A DNA stretch of 64,000 bases from DYMC01 sp035406705 (GTDB taxonomy: Bacteria > Verrucomicrobiota > Lentisphaeria > Victivallales > GWF2-50-93): NCBI GenBank assembly GCA_964426675.1, contig CAYRRM010000002.1, positions 124,001 through 188,000 on the forward strand. Reading direction: 5' to 3'. The notes beneath the pieces were generated by a model that worked only from the letters and a program-made list of their open reading frames with translations, had not been told where the DNA came from and did no database searches. Below, one piece after another: positions 8,561 to 16,500 of this stretch. The stretch's first letter is position 1, and each line of letters opens with the position of its first letter. A program made the position numbers and the translations under genes.

Positions 8561-9388
8561 TTAATCTTTTATAGACTTTCTAAATTTTCGCGGAGACATA
8601 CCAACAATTTTTTTAAAGATTTTTGAAAATTGATAAATATCGTTGTATCCTACAGTTGCAGCTACGTCAGATATTCTTAGTTCCCTATTTTTTAGAAGAT
8701 ATCTTGCGAGTTCAATTTTTTGCTCCAGGAGATATTTTCCAGGAGATATCCCAAAATATTTTTTAAATTCAAAACACATGTGCGGGATTGAAATTGCCGC
8801 AACATCAGACATTTGAGATAGAGATATTTTTTCAGTAGAGTGCATGTCAATGTATCTTTTAAGTTTTTTTATGTTCTCAGATGGTTGATTGCCTGTAATT
8901 TTATTTGCCAATCTCGCCATTTCCAATAGCCAACATTCAAAAAGATTTTTTAAAATTATTCTATTTGGATTTTTGTGTGAAGATATTTCACTAAAGATTT
9001 GCAGAAAGTAATTTTCAACAATGATTTGGGCTCCTTCAATCTGAACAGGACAAAGCGATTTAAATCCACATTTACTTAAAATATTAGGAACTTCAGTCCC
9101 AGCGACATGTATCCAGGAGTGCCTCCACAAAAATCCGTCATTCCCATAATGATGATAATCTTCAGGCGACCATATGACAAAAGAGTCCGGGGGAAGTCTT
9201 TGTGTTATATTATTAAATTCAAGCAAAACTTCATCATTAAAAAAGATAAAAAGCCAATCATTTTCTCCTATTCCATATTTAACCATTCCTGGTTTCATTG
9301 TTTCATTTAAGCCGTATGAATAAACATTAAATGGAATAGAATGATCTCGCGGTAAATCCCAGCTTATTTTTTTTATAATATTTATCAT
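8561..9388 (-). CDS. AraC-family transcriptional regulator
   Basis: Regulator of 275 residues. The N-terminal half (to about residue 150) looks like a cupin-type ligand domain. The C-terminal part has two helix-turn-helix units, ending in ISDVAATVGYNDIYQFSKIF and KKIVGMSPRKFRKS, the AraC signature. It is divergent from the Gfo/Idh oxidoreductase gene at 9499, which it probably controls in response to a sugar. Confidence 0.92.
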   Translation of the reverse strand: MINIIKKISWDLPRDHSIPFNVYSYGLNETMKPGMVKYGIGENDWLFIFFNDEVLLEFNNITQRLPPDSFVIWSPEDYHHYGNDGFLWRHSWIHVAGTEVPNILSKCGFKSLCPVQIEGAQIIVENYFLQIFSEISSHKNPNRIILKNLFECWLLEMARLANKITGNQPSENIKKLKRYIDMHSTEKISLSQMSDVAAISIPHMCFEFKKYFGISPGKYLLEQKIELARYLLKNRELRISDVAATVGYNDIYQFSKIFKKIVGMSPRKFRKSIKD

Positions 9389-9427
9389 AAAATCATAAGA
9401 TATGACAAATTTTTAATAAATCAAGCC

Positions 9428-9456
9428 ATTTACTTTTCTTAGCTAAAAAAGTAAAT
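9428..9456. promoter_or_regulatory. Candidate AraC operator (inverted repeat)
   Basis: ATTTACTTTT and AAAAGTAAAT form a perfect 10-bp inverted repeat with a 9-bp spacer in the 110 bp between the divergent AraC gene and the oxidoreductase gene. A further AAGTAAAA follows a few bases later. Binding by the AraC protein is inferred from position only. Confidence 0.4.
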
Positions 9457-9498
9457 TTTTAAGTAAAATTTTTAATAAAAAAGGAGAGAGGTATTTTT

Positions 9499-10485
9499 AT
9501 GAAAATTGGAATTATAGGTTCTGGATATATGGGAAGGCTTCACGCAAAAACTTTGTCCAGAATACCTGCCGTAAAAGTTGTTGCGGTTTGCAGCTTAAAG
9601 AGTAAGATAAATGTATTGTCTGAAGATTTCAAAGCTCCTCAAGCAAAAATATACTATAATGTCGATGAAATGTTTGAAAAAGAAATTTTAGATGCTGTTT
9701 ACATTTGTCTTCCGCCTTTTGCTCATAATGGAGAACTTGAAAAGCCGGCAGAAAGACGGATAAATATTTTTATAGAAAAACCTATAGCTCTAAATTCAGT
9801 GAAAGCGGAAAAAATGGTTGAAGCTGTAAATAAAAATAATGTTAAAAGCCAGGTTGGTTTTCATAACCGTTTCAGGTATTCTGTTCGCAAGGTTAAGAAC
9901 CTGATTTCTAATGGGAAGGCAGGGAAACCTGTACTATTCACAGGCAGATTTTGGACGCAAATGAGTGGACCAGATTGGTGGACTTGCAAATCTAAATCCG
10001 GAGGACAGCTTTTTGAACAAGGTATTCATATATATGATATTGCAAGATTCCTCTTTGGAGACGTGAAATCAGCAAATGGGATGCTTGCTAACCTATGCCA
10101 TAAGAATCAAAAAGATTATGATATTGACGATGTAAGTGTTAGTATTTTGAATTTTAAAAATGGTGGGGTAGCTTCGATTTCTACCTGTAATACTGCAGTT
10201 CCTATGCATTACTTTGCAGACTTTAGAGCTGTATTTTCGAATCTCACGCTGGATTATGCTTCTACAGGGCAAAATTGGAAAAATCCTGATACAGCTACAA
10301 TTTATTATACTAATTCTACAAGTTTTACAACTGAGACATATGTTGAAAATTCCGATCCATATTTTGAGGAATCAGTTGATTTTATAAATTCAATCCGTGA
10401 GGATCGAAAAACTATTTGCCCAATTGAAGAAGGTTTTGAGTCAATCAAATTAATTGAAAAAATAATTGGAGGTGTAGAAAAATGA
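9499..10485 (+). CDS. Gfo/Idh/MocA-family oxidoreductase
   Basis: NAD(P)-dependent sugar or inositol dehydrogenase-like protein of 328 residues. The N-terminal Rossmann motif is GIIGSGYMGRLHAK, and FIEKPIAL near residue 95 is the family EKP motif with the catalytic lysine. The C-terminal domain contains GGQLFEQGIHIYDIARFLFG, with the His usual in this group. AGGAGAG precedes the ATG. It overlaps the next gene by four bases (ATGA), so the pair forms an operon, probably under the divergent AraC regulator. Confidence 0.92.
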   Translation: MKIGIIGSGYMGRLHAKTLSRIPAVKVVAVCSLKSKINVLSEDFKAPQAKIYYNVDEMFEKEILDAVYICLPPFAHNGELEKPAERRINIFIEKPIALNSVKAEKMVEAVNKNNVKSQVGFHNRFRYSVRKVKNLISNGKAGKPVLFTGRFWTQMSGPDWWTCKSKSGGQLFEQGIHIYDIARFLFGDVKSANGMLANLCHKNQKDYDIDDVSVSILNFKNGGVASISTCNTAVPMHYFADFRAVFSNLTLDYASTGQNWKNPDTATIYYTNSTSFTTETYVENSDPYFEESVDFINSIREDRKTICPIEEGFESIKLIEKIIGGVEK

Positions 10486-11486
10486 AAAAAGTAAAACTAT
10501 TAATCAATTTACCAGCGGGATTTTTCAAAACAAAAAAATTAGAAGCCGCATTTGAAAGACTCGAAAAGCTTGCATGCGAAATTCGCAAGAGATCTTACAA
10601 CACTCTGGATGAAATCTCTGAAGATATCAAATGGGCTGAAGCAATAATAATGTGGTCATGGCCAAATCTTAATGATGAAATTCTCTCAAAAAGTCCACAA
10701 CTGAAATTCGCTGGCCATATAAATGTTAGTAGGGAAACTGCTGAATCCGAGTTAAAGCATGGAATAGTTATATCAGAAGCAAGGCATGGCTGGTCTCCTG
10801 CGGTAGCTGAAATGGCTCTGGGAATGATTCTTTCTGTATTAAGGAAAATTAGTGACTACAATGCTCAAATGAGGATATCGAAAGAAAAATGGGTAATGGA
10901 TTTTCCGTTTGATATTGATCCATCTGAAAGAATGTTGTCCGGACGGAATGTTGGAATAGTGGGCTTTGGGAGAATTGGACAACGCCTCGCCGAATTATTG
11001 AAACCATTTGATGTGAATATTTCTGTATATGATCCTTATGTTCCTATGAATTTTGCAGGAAAGCACAAAGTTTTTCTTGTTGGCATTGATGAACTTATTT
11101 CTGAAAATGAGATTATTGTACTCTGTGCAGCAAATACGGCAGAAACAAAAAATCTCATATCAGCAAAGCATATTTCTAATATAAAATCGGGTGCAGTTAT
11201 CGTGAATGTAGGAAGAGCATGGTTGATTGATATGAATGCTTTGATTTCAAGACTCCAGAAAGGAGATATATATGCAGCTCTTGATGTTTTTGATAAAGAA
11301 CCCCTTGAACATGACTCTTTATTGCGTTCCTTGCCTAATGCATACTTAACGCCTCATCGCGCTGGGGGACTCCTTGAATCTGTAGAAAAAATTATTGGAA
11401 TGCTTACTGACGACTTAGAAAGCTATCTAAAAGGTAAAAAATTAAAATTTCAATTAAAAAAAGACGATCTTCATAGTATAGCTTAA
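10482..11486 (+). CDS. D-isomer-specific 2-hydroxyacid dehydrogenase
   Basis: NAD-dependent dehydrogenase of 334 residues. The nucleotide-binding motif VGIVGFGRIGQRLAELL lies near residue 160, followed by the family segments VIVNVGRAWLID, ALDVFDKEPL and LTPHRAGG, whose His is the usual catalytic residue. The substrate cannot be told; the oxidoreductase partner suggests a sugar acid. The last codons lie in an 83-bp sequence repeated at 13669. Confidence 0.92.
   Translation: MKKVKLLINLPAGFFKTKKLEAAFERLEKLACEIRKRSYNTLDEISEDIKWAEAIIMWSWPNLNDEILSKSPQLKFAGHINVSRETAESELKHGIVISEARHGWSPAVAEMALGMILSVLRKISDYNAQMRISKEKWVMDFPFDIDPSERMLSGRNVGIVGFGRIGQRLAELLKPFDVNISVYDPYVPMNFAGKHKVFLVGIDELISENEIIVLCAANTAETKNLISAKHISNIKSGAVIVNVGRAWLIDMNALISRLQKGDIYAALDVFDKEPLEHDSLLRSLPNAYLTPHRAGGLLESVEKIIGMLTDDLESYLKGKKLKFQLKKDDLHSIA
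10575..10587. repeat. TGCGAAATTCGCA dispersed palindrome
   Basis: Lies in the hydroxyacid dehydrogenase gene and is read as Cys-Glu-Ile-Arg. Confidence 0.7.
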
Positions 11487-11537
11487 TGAGTTTATCAAAA
11501 ATTAAACCGTTCCAAAAATAAAATTCTTGATTTTTTA
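11455..11537 (+). repeat. 83-bp direct repeat, left copy
   Basis: Spans the last codons of the hydroxyacid dehydrogenase gene and the conserved prepilin promoter box (AACCGTTCCA 11505-11514, TTGATT 11527-11532). It matches 13669-13751 with one difference (C/T in the box). This copy looks native because it completes the dehydrogenase frame. Confidence 0.85.
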
Positions 11538-11585
11538 CTGGCTTTCTATATTATTCAATACTTAAATCAAGAATTATGATTATAA

Positions 11586-11766
11586 ACAAAAAAAAATGAA
11601 TTAATTTTCTTTACATTAATTGAGTTGCTCGTAGTGATAGCTATTATTGCGATTTTAGCAGCTCTGCTTCTGCCTGCATTGCAATCTGCCAGAGAATCAG
11701 CAAAATCCATTTTATGCAAGTCAAATATGAAGCAAATAGGACTTACTCATATGAATTATAATAATA
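11586..11766 (+). pseudogene. Truncated prepilin-like gene fragment
   Basis: Matches the first 60 or so codons of the intact gene at 23563, including ELIFFTLIELLVVIAIIAIL and the following AESAKSILCKSN-type segment, nearly base for base, then breaks off at about 11766. The usual GTG start is altered and the -10 of its promoter is degraded, while the upstream box and -35 remain. It looks like a duplicated fragment captured when the neighbouring GH20-like segment was inserted. Confidence 0.85.
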
Positions 11767-11872
11767 GCTATTGCTGAAGAAATTTAGATGCAAGACTCAT
11801 TTGGGCCGCCAATTTGCACGTTTATTACAAACACCTATTATTAGGGAAATACATAAATTGAGGTGCGATAAC

Positions 11873-13270
11873 ATGAAATTCAACGGACTTATGATCGACT
11901 GTTCCCGGCTTATGGAGCCTCACAGGTACTATTTCAAGCTACTTGACTTCATGGGCGAATGGGGCATGAACGTACTACTTCTGCATTTCTCCGACGACCA
12001 CGGCTTCGGGATCAGGATGCCGGGGTTCGAAAAGATCGCAATGCCCAACGCCTTCAGCGCCGCCGAAATCAAAAAGCTTGTTGCCCATGCCGCAAAAAAG
12101 GGGGTCGACATCATTCCCGAGCTGGAAACGTTCGGCCACACCAGGTTCCTTACCGACAGAAAGGAATACTCACACCTTTACGCGGGCAGGAAGACAAAGT
12201 ACATAACGTTCAACGCTATAGATCCGCTGAACCACGAAACGCATTCGCTGATGAAAAGGCTTATCACCGCCACGGCCAAGCTGTTCCCTTCGAAATACAT
12301 CCACCTCGGATGCGACGAAGTCGACCTGGAGGAATACTGCAAGGAAAGGAACCTCTGTTCTGACAAGGTCTGGGCGGACTACGTCAACAAGGTTATAGGC
12401 TACGCAAAGGATTGCGGCAAGATTCCCATGATTTGGGGTGATCATCCGACAAAGAGCGAAAGCATCGCGAAGCTTCTCCGCAAGGATCTTATCGTCTACG
12501 ATTGGCGCTATTCCAGAACTGTCGATGAGGAACCGGTCATTAAGCTGAAAAAATATGGATTCAAGAAGATAATCTCCGCCCCTTCGATCGCCTGCTGGGG
12601 ATACCGTTCGCACATGACGGAAATCGGCATCTCGAACGTCGAAAAGATGGCTTCTCTCGCCTCGAAGTACCGTCTTGAAGGATTGATTACCACTATATGG
12701 TGCCCTTACAGATATTTTCAGAACGCACTCTACTACGGGATCGCGTTCAGCGCGGAGGCTGGCAGGGTCGGCGGCATGCCCGACATGAAGAAGTTCAAGG
12801 AGAAGTTTGCGCGGAAGGTATTCGGAACCGGGCTGACCGACGAGCTTGATCTTTTCCTCGAACTCCATCCTTCGGTCATAGTGGACAACCAGGTTGCGGT
12901 CGCCATTCTCGGATACAAGATCCCGCCTGAAAAGTTCAAGGAGATTGAAGCGATGTCGAAGACAGCTTTCGTGTGTATCGAAGTCGGAAAAAAATATAGA
13001 CCCGCGAAGAACGCCGAAATTTTCAACGCCATGCTCCTTGCAGTTAAGGCATCATGGTGCTGCATGGAATACAATCTCCTTTATGGGAAGAAGGGCTTCG
13101 CCGAACGTAAAAGACGCTTCAACGAAATGCTTAAGGCGGTTCGAGCAGATGCTTCGGCGGAATGGGACAGAACGAGGTTCAAGGACTCCCCTTGGAAATA
13201 CAAGGCCCAATTCAAAAATAGCGAGGAATGCTATATACTCATCCTTCTAAAGAAGATGAAATACTTATAA
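11873..13270 (+). CDS. GH20-like glycoside hydrolase
   Basis: Probable beta-N-acetylhexosaminidase-like enzyme of 465 residues. KYIHLGCDEVDLEEY, near residue 145, fits the H-X-G-X-D-E motif whose Asp-Glu pair is catalytic in GH20, and NVLLLHFSDDHGFGIRMPGF resembles the family's first barrel strands. No signal peptide is seen, so it may be cytoplasmic. I start it at ATG 11873, where GAGGTG lies seven bases upstream; the open frame from 11771 crosses the junction with the prepilin fragment. Base composition jumps to much higher G+C from about 11865 to about 13220, a clear sign of foreign origin. Confidence 0.75.
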   Translation: MKFNGLMIDCSRLMEPHRYYFKLLDFMGEWGMNVLLLHFSDDHGFGIRMPGFEKIAMPNAFSAAEIKKLVAHAAKKGVDIIPELETFGHTRFLTDRKEYSHLYAGRKTKYITFNAIDPLNHETHSLMKRLITATAKLFPSKYIHLGCDEVDLEEYCKERNLCSDKVWADYVNKVIGYAKDCGKIPMIWGDHPTKSESIAKLLRKDLIVYDWRYSRTVDEEPVIKLKKYGFKKIISAPSIACWGYRSHMTEIGISNVEKMASLASKYRLEGLITTIWCPYRYFQNALYYGIAFSAEAGRVGGMPDMKKFKEKFARKVFGTGLTDELDLFLELHPSVIVDNQVAVAILGYKIPPEKFKEIEAMSKTAFVCIEVGKKYRPAKNAEIFNAMLLAVKASWCCMEYNLLYGKKGFAERKRRFNEMLKAVRADASAEWDRTRFKDSPWKYKAQFKNSEECYILILLKKMKYL

Positions 13271-13279
13271 GAGGAATTT

Positions 13280-13688
13280 TTAATTTTTGGCCGCTTTTAA
13301 CATCATCTTACCTGTAGTGAATAGGAGAAAAATCTTGTTTTCACTGCAGATGTACAAATGAATCGCATCAAGTGTCCACAGTTGGATTTCGTCAGGTATA
13401 CTCGCAAGCAGTTTCACCGTAGCATCGATGGCTGAACTGTCGATTTTAAAGAGGTCAATAGAACATTCTTCGATCTTTCTTCGAAATGCGGCAATTAACT
13501 CTTCGCCCGTAGTCGCACAAAACTGATATTCCCGGCGTTTCCGCATTATTTGACGACTGAAATTCAACAAGTTGAAAGGAGCAGGCAATATCCTCCGTTT
13601 CGTTGATTATTCGTTGAATCTCACCGCTTTGCGCATCGGGAACAAAGAGTTTTATGACAACGCTGCTGTAAAAAAAGACGATCTTCAT
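13280..13688 (-). pseudogene. Broken PIN-domain (VapC-like) toxin gene
   Basis: Two minus-strand frames join into one PIN-domain protein. The start, SSVVIKLFVPDAQSGEIQRI, lies in the frame through about 13560, and the rest (REYQFCATTGEEL, LWTLDAIHLYICSENKIFLL) is in another frame ending at 13280. The first residues come from the 83-bp repeat, so the catalytic Asp expected before SSVV is Tyr, and the usual late T-X-D reads TTG. The gene is thus truncated at its 5' end, frameshifted and lacks acidic residues. No antitoxin gene is visible. It sits at the edge of the inserted segment. Confidence 0.7.
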
Positions 13689-13751
13689 AGTATAGCTTAA
13701 TGAGTTTATCAAAAATTAAACTGTTCCAAAAATAAAATTCTTGATTTTTTA
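13669..13751 (+). repeat. 83-bp direct repeat, right copy
   Basis: Second copy of 11455-11537. Here it carries no gene end; it joins the broken PIN gene to the promoter of the intact prepilin-like gene at 13799. The two copies bracket about 2.1 kb. Confidence 0.85.
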
Positions 13752-13769
13752 ATAGTTTTCTGTTATAAT
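13719..13769 (+). promoter_or_regulatory. Prepilin-like gene promoter with conserved box
   Basis: AACTGTTCCA at 13719-13728, TTGATT at 13741-13746 and TATAAT at 13764-13769 with a 17-bp spacer. CTTGATTT at 13740-13747 and AAATCAAG at 13781-13788 form an inverted repeat about four helical turns apart. Confidence 0.75.
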
Positions 13770-13798
13770 ATTAGTATTTTAAATCAAGGAGTGTAATT

Positions 13799-14614
13799 GT
13801 GCACAAAAAAAATGAATTAATTTTCTTTACATTAATTGAGTTGCTCGTAGTGATAGCTATTATTGCGATTTTAGCAGCTTTACTTCTACCAGCTCTAAAA
13901 AGGGCAAAAGAAACGGCACAGTCTATTGCGTGTAAAAGTAATTTAAAACAACTTGCTACTTGGGCATATACTTATTCTGCAGATTGGAATGGAGCCTTGC
14001 CTTATAATGGTTCGACAGATATGGGCCATACGTATTGGACAGGTGAAACAAATTGGCAAGGGTGGTGGTATATGAGATATGAAGGTTATAATAGTTCCAG
14101 GCGCAGCGGAACGTTTATGCATTGTCCACGTATAATGTCAGTAGTAGAGCCTAAAGAAAATGTGGATTCATGGTCTAATACCTATGCAATGTCAGACTAT
14201 CTCGCAGGAAATGTCAATGGATTCAATTATGGCGCAGGTTATCCTGGGGATACACCCCCAAATATAAAAGAAATGCAAAATACTGTTTGGTTGTTCACTG
14301 ATGGCTCTCTTGAGACATGGGCGGGGCAATATCGCCCATGTCCTGGTAATCGCGTTGGAATGCCGAGAAGCAATCAGTATGGAGGTCCATTTTTCTGGAA
14401 TAGTCCTACTGGAACAATTGGTTCAAAATACTATGGAAAAGGTCACCCTGGAAATAGAGCAAATATTTCTTATATTGATGGACACGTATCAGATATGAGT
14501 TTAAGAGAGTGTTGGGGGTACTTTAATATAGTAAATAGTTGGTCTCCTCTTAATGGTAATAGTTACTGGAATTGGGATGAATATTTTCAAGGTGGCAGAA
14601 AGATGGGAAATTAA
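13799..14614 (+). CDS. Prepilin-like exported protein with H-Xn-DG motif
   Basis: Protein of 271 residues starting at GTG, with AAGGAG seven bases upstream. FFTLIELLVVIAIIAILAAL (about residues 9-28) is the prepilin methylation/cleavage segment, followed by RAKETAQSIACKSNLKQL. The body has many Trp, Tyr and Gly residues and ends with GHPGNRANISYIDGHVSDM, the H-Xn-DG part. The promoter and first 27 codons are identical to those of the gene at 23563, and then the two diverge sharply. It precedes the exported hydrolase genes and may act with them at the cell surface. Confidence 0.88.
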   Translation: MHKKNELIFFTLIELLVVIAIIAILAALLLPALKRAKETAQSIACKSNLKQLATWAYTYSADWNGALPYNGSTDMGHTYWTGETNWQGWWYMRYEGYNSSRRSGTFMHCPRIMSVVEPKENVDSWSNTYAMSDYLAGNVNGFNYGAGYPGDTPPNIKEMQNTVWLFTDGSLETWAGQYRPCPGNRVGMPRSNQYGGPFFWNSPTGTIGSKYYGKGHPGNRANISYIDGHVSDMSLRECWGYFNIVNSWSPLNGNSYWNWDEYFQGGRKMGN

Positions 14615-14747
14615 GCTGTATTTTGCCTTTATTTCTTAATTTCCTCCCTAAATTTAAGAGAAAACTATAAATTGTGACGAGAGAGATTCTTGAAAAAGTT
14701 AAGTTTAAGTTAACCAATTATTAAAAGCCGTAAATAAGGATAATTTT

Positions 14748-16454
14748 ATGAAGAAGATTTTTCATGTGCTTTTCTTTTTTAGCCTCATTGTCAACTGCAT
14801 ATTTTCCCAACGAGTTTCGGCTCAAGAATCGCTTGTTCATTTGCCAATAGGGATGAATTTAGCTGGTATAGCAGATTGGCAGCCTGGATATCCATTTAAA
14901 AACCTTATGTGGGGAGCAAGACCGTGGCTTACAAAAAACGCTGATGGTACAGGGCCGTTTGATACGCATTTTTCAGAAAAAATTCCTCTTGATGATGATG
15001 GTTATCCTCTTGAAATCCCATATAGGTTAGATGGGACAGAGAAAGCTCAAATTGTTTTCACAATAATTCCTAATAGAGTAGAACCCGGCAAATATGTAGT
15101 ATTGTATGATGGAGAAGGAGAAATTGCGGGGGCAATGGGAACAGAAGTAATTGAATCCAGACCAGGGCGAGTTGTTTTAAATCTTATTTGTGATAAAAAA
15201 AATCGATATGAAGGAATATCAATTCTACGTTCGCAAAAAGGAAATCACATAAGAAATATAAGAATTCTAAGAGATACCGATGAAAATGCAAATCTCGAAG
15301 AAAATCCTTTTCGTGAAGATTTTTTGAATTACTGCAAACAATGGAAGGCATTGCGTTTCATGGATTGGGCTACAACTAATAATTCATTCGAAAAAGAATG
15401 GAAAAATAGAAAAAAAACAACTTTTTATACAATGGTAGGAAAAGGAGGTGACGCAATAGGAATGTGGGGACCGCCACCCTCTGATTTTGACCTTCGTTTT
15501 TCGGGAGGCGTTGCCATTGAAATAATGATAAAACTCGCGAATATGGTAAAAGTTTCACCGTGGTTTTGTATGCCACATCGAGCAACAGAAGAATATATGA
15601 GAGAATTTGCAAAACTTGTTAAGAATACCCTCGATCCTTCACTTAAAATTTATATAGAATATTCTAATGAAGTATGGAACTGGTCCTTCCAACAATCTCA
15701 CTGGATGCTAAATTGCAAAATTGCCGCTGAACCTCTATCCAACGAAAAAAGAAATGGCTGGAAAAACGGAATAATACCAACCGAATTTCCGCTTGACAAT
15801 GGGCAAGTTGCCAGGGAAGGTGGAGCCGATCACCCTGAGAGAATTGCAGTTCTAAATAGACGTTGCTTTAAATGCTGGGAAGATGTATTTCAAGGTGAAG
15901 ATATGAAACGTATAGTTCGCGTTATTGGTGTTCAGCATTCGTGGGCGGACGCATCAAGAAGAACAGCAAAGTGGGTAGTAAATAATGGTGGAGCAGATGC
16001 AATCTCTCCGGCTGCTTATTTTGGACCTGATAAAGAAATCTACAAACGCTGGAGAGAAGCGGGCAAAAATCTCACAGCCGATCAGGTAATAGCTGATATG
16101 AATGAAGCTTTTGAGAAAAATAGTAAAAAATGGACCCTTGAAATTGCTAAAATTGCAAAAGACTTCAATCTAAAATATATCGTTTATGAAGGCGGACAGC
16201 ATATACAACCAGAAGGACAAAAAGAAACAGATTATATGCCCGCATTAAAAGCTGCCCAATATCATCCTGGTATGTATAATATTTATATGAAAAATTTTGC
16301 ACTTCATAACGAAATTGGCTGTGAATTATTTATGGCTTTTTCAAGTATTGGAGAGCAGGGAACCAGATGGGGATCATGGGGACATCAGGAATACTATGGG
16401 CAACCAGCTTCTGAGATGCCAAAGTATAAGGCTTTACTGGATGTTAATAAATAA
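14748..16454 (+). CDS. Exported glycoside-hydrolase-like protein
   Basis: Exported protein of 568 residues with a signal peptide (residues 1-25, KKIFHVLFFFSLIVNCIFS then cleavage near VSAQE). The region IYIEYSNEVWNWSF, near residue 305, has the Asn-Glu pair of clan GH-A barrels, and KYIVYEGGQHI, near residue 480, could carry the second catalytic glutamate. I recognise a family of large secreted carbohydrate-active proteins in Planctomycetota-like bacteria but cannot give a substrate. It is followed 46 bp later by a second large hydrolase gene. Confidence 0.65.
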   Translation: MKKIFHVLFFFSLIVNCIFSQRVSAQESLVHLPIGMNLAGIADWQPGYPFKNLMWGARPWLTKNADGTGPFDTHFSEKIPLDDDGYPLEIPYRLDGTEKAQIVFTIIPNRVEPGKYVVLYDGEGEIAGAMGTEVIESRPGRVVLNLICDKKNRYEGISILRSQKGNHIRNIRILRDTDENANLEENPFREDFLNYCKQWKALRFMDWATTNNSFEKEWKNRKKTTFYTMVGKGGDAIGMWGPPPSDFDLRFSGGVAIEIMIKLANMVKVSPWFCMPHRATEEYMREFAKLVKNTLDPSLKIYIEYSNEVWNWSFQQSHWMLNCKIAAEPLSNEKRNGWKNGIIPTEFPLDNGQVAREGGADHPERIAVLNRRCFKCWEDVFQGEDMKRIVRVIGVQHSWADASRRTAKWVVNNGGADAISPAAYFGPDKEIYKRWREAGKNLTADQVIADMNEAFEKNSKKWTLEIAKIAKDFNLKYIVYEGGQHIQPEGQKETDYMPALKAAQYHPGMYNIYMKNFALHNEIGCELFMAFSSIGEQGTRWGSWGHQEYYGQPASEMPKYKALLDVNK

Positions 16455-16500
16455 ACTAATAAACTAAAAATTAACATAATTCAGAATAAAGGAAATAATT

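Noticed and set aside
12170..12868. Long minus-strand open frame inside the GH20-like gene
   Set aside because: A by-product of the higher G+C; no motifs, while the plus strand has the catalytic H-X-G-X-D-E.
11640..13870. TGCGATTTTAGCA in prepilin genes as members of the palindrome family
   Set aside because: One arm is broken, and the sequence is fixed by the conserved Ile-Ala-Ile-Leu-Ala segment and by duplication.
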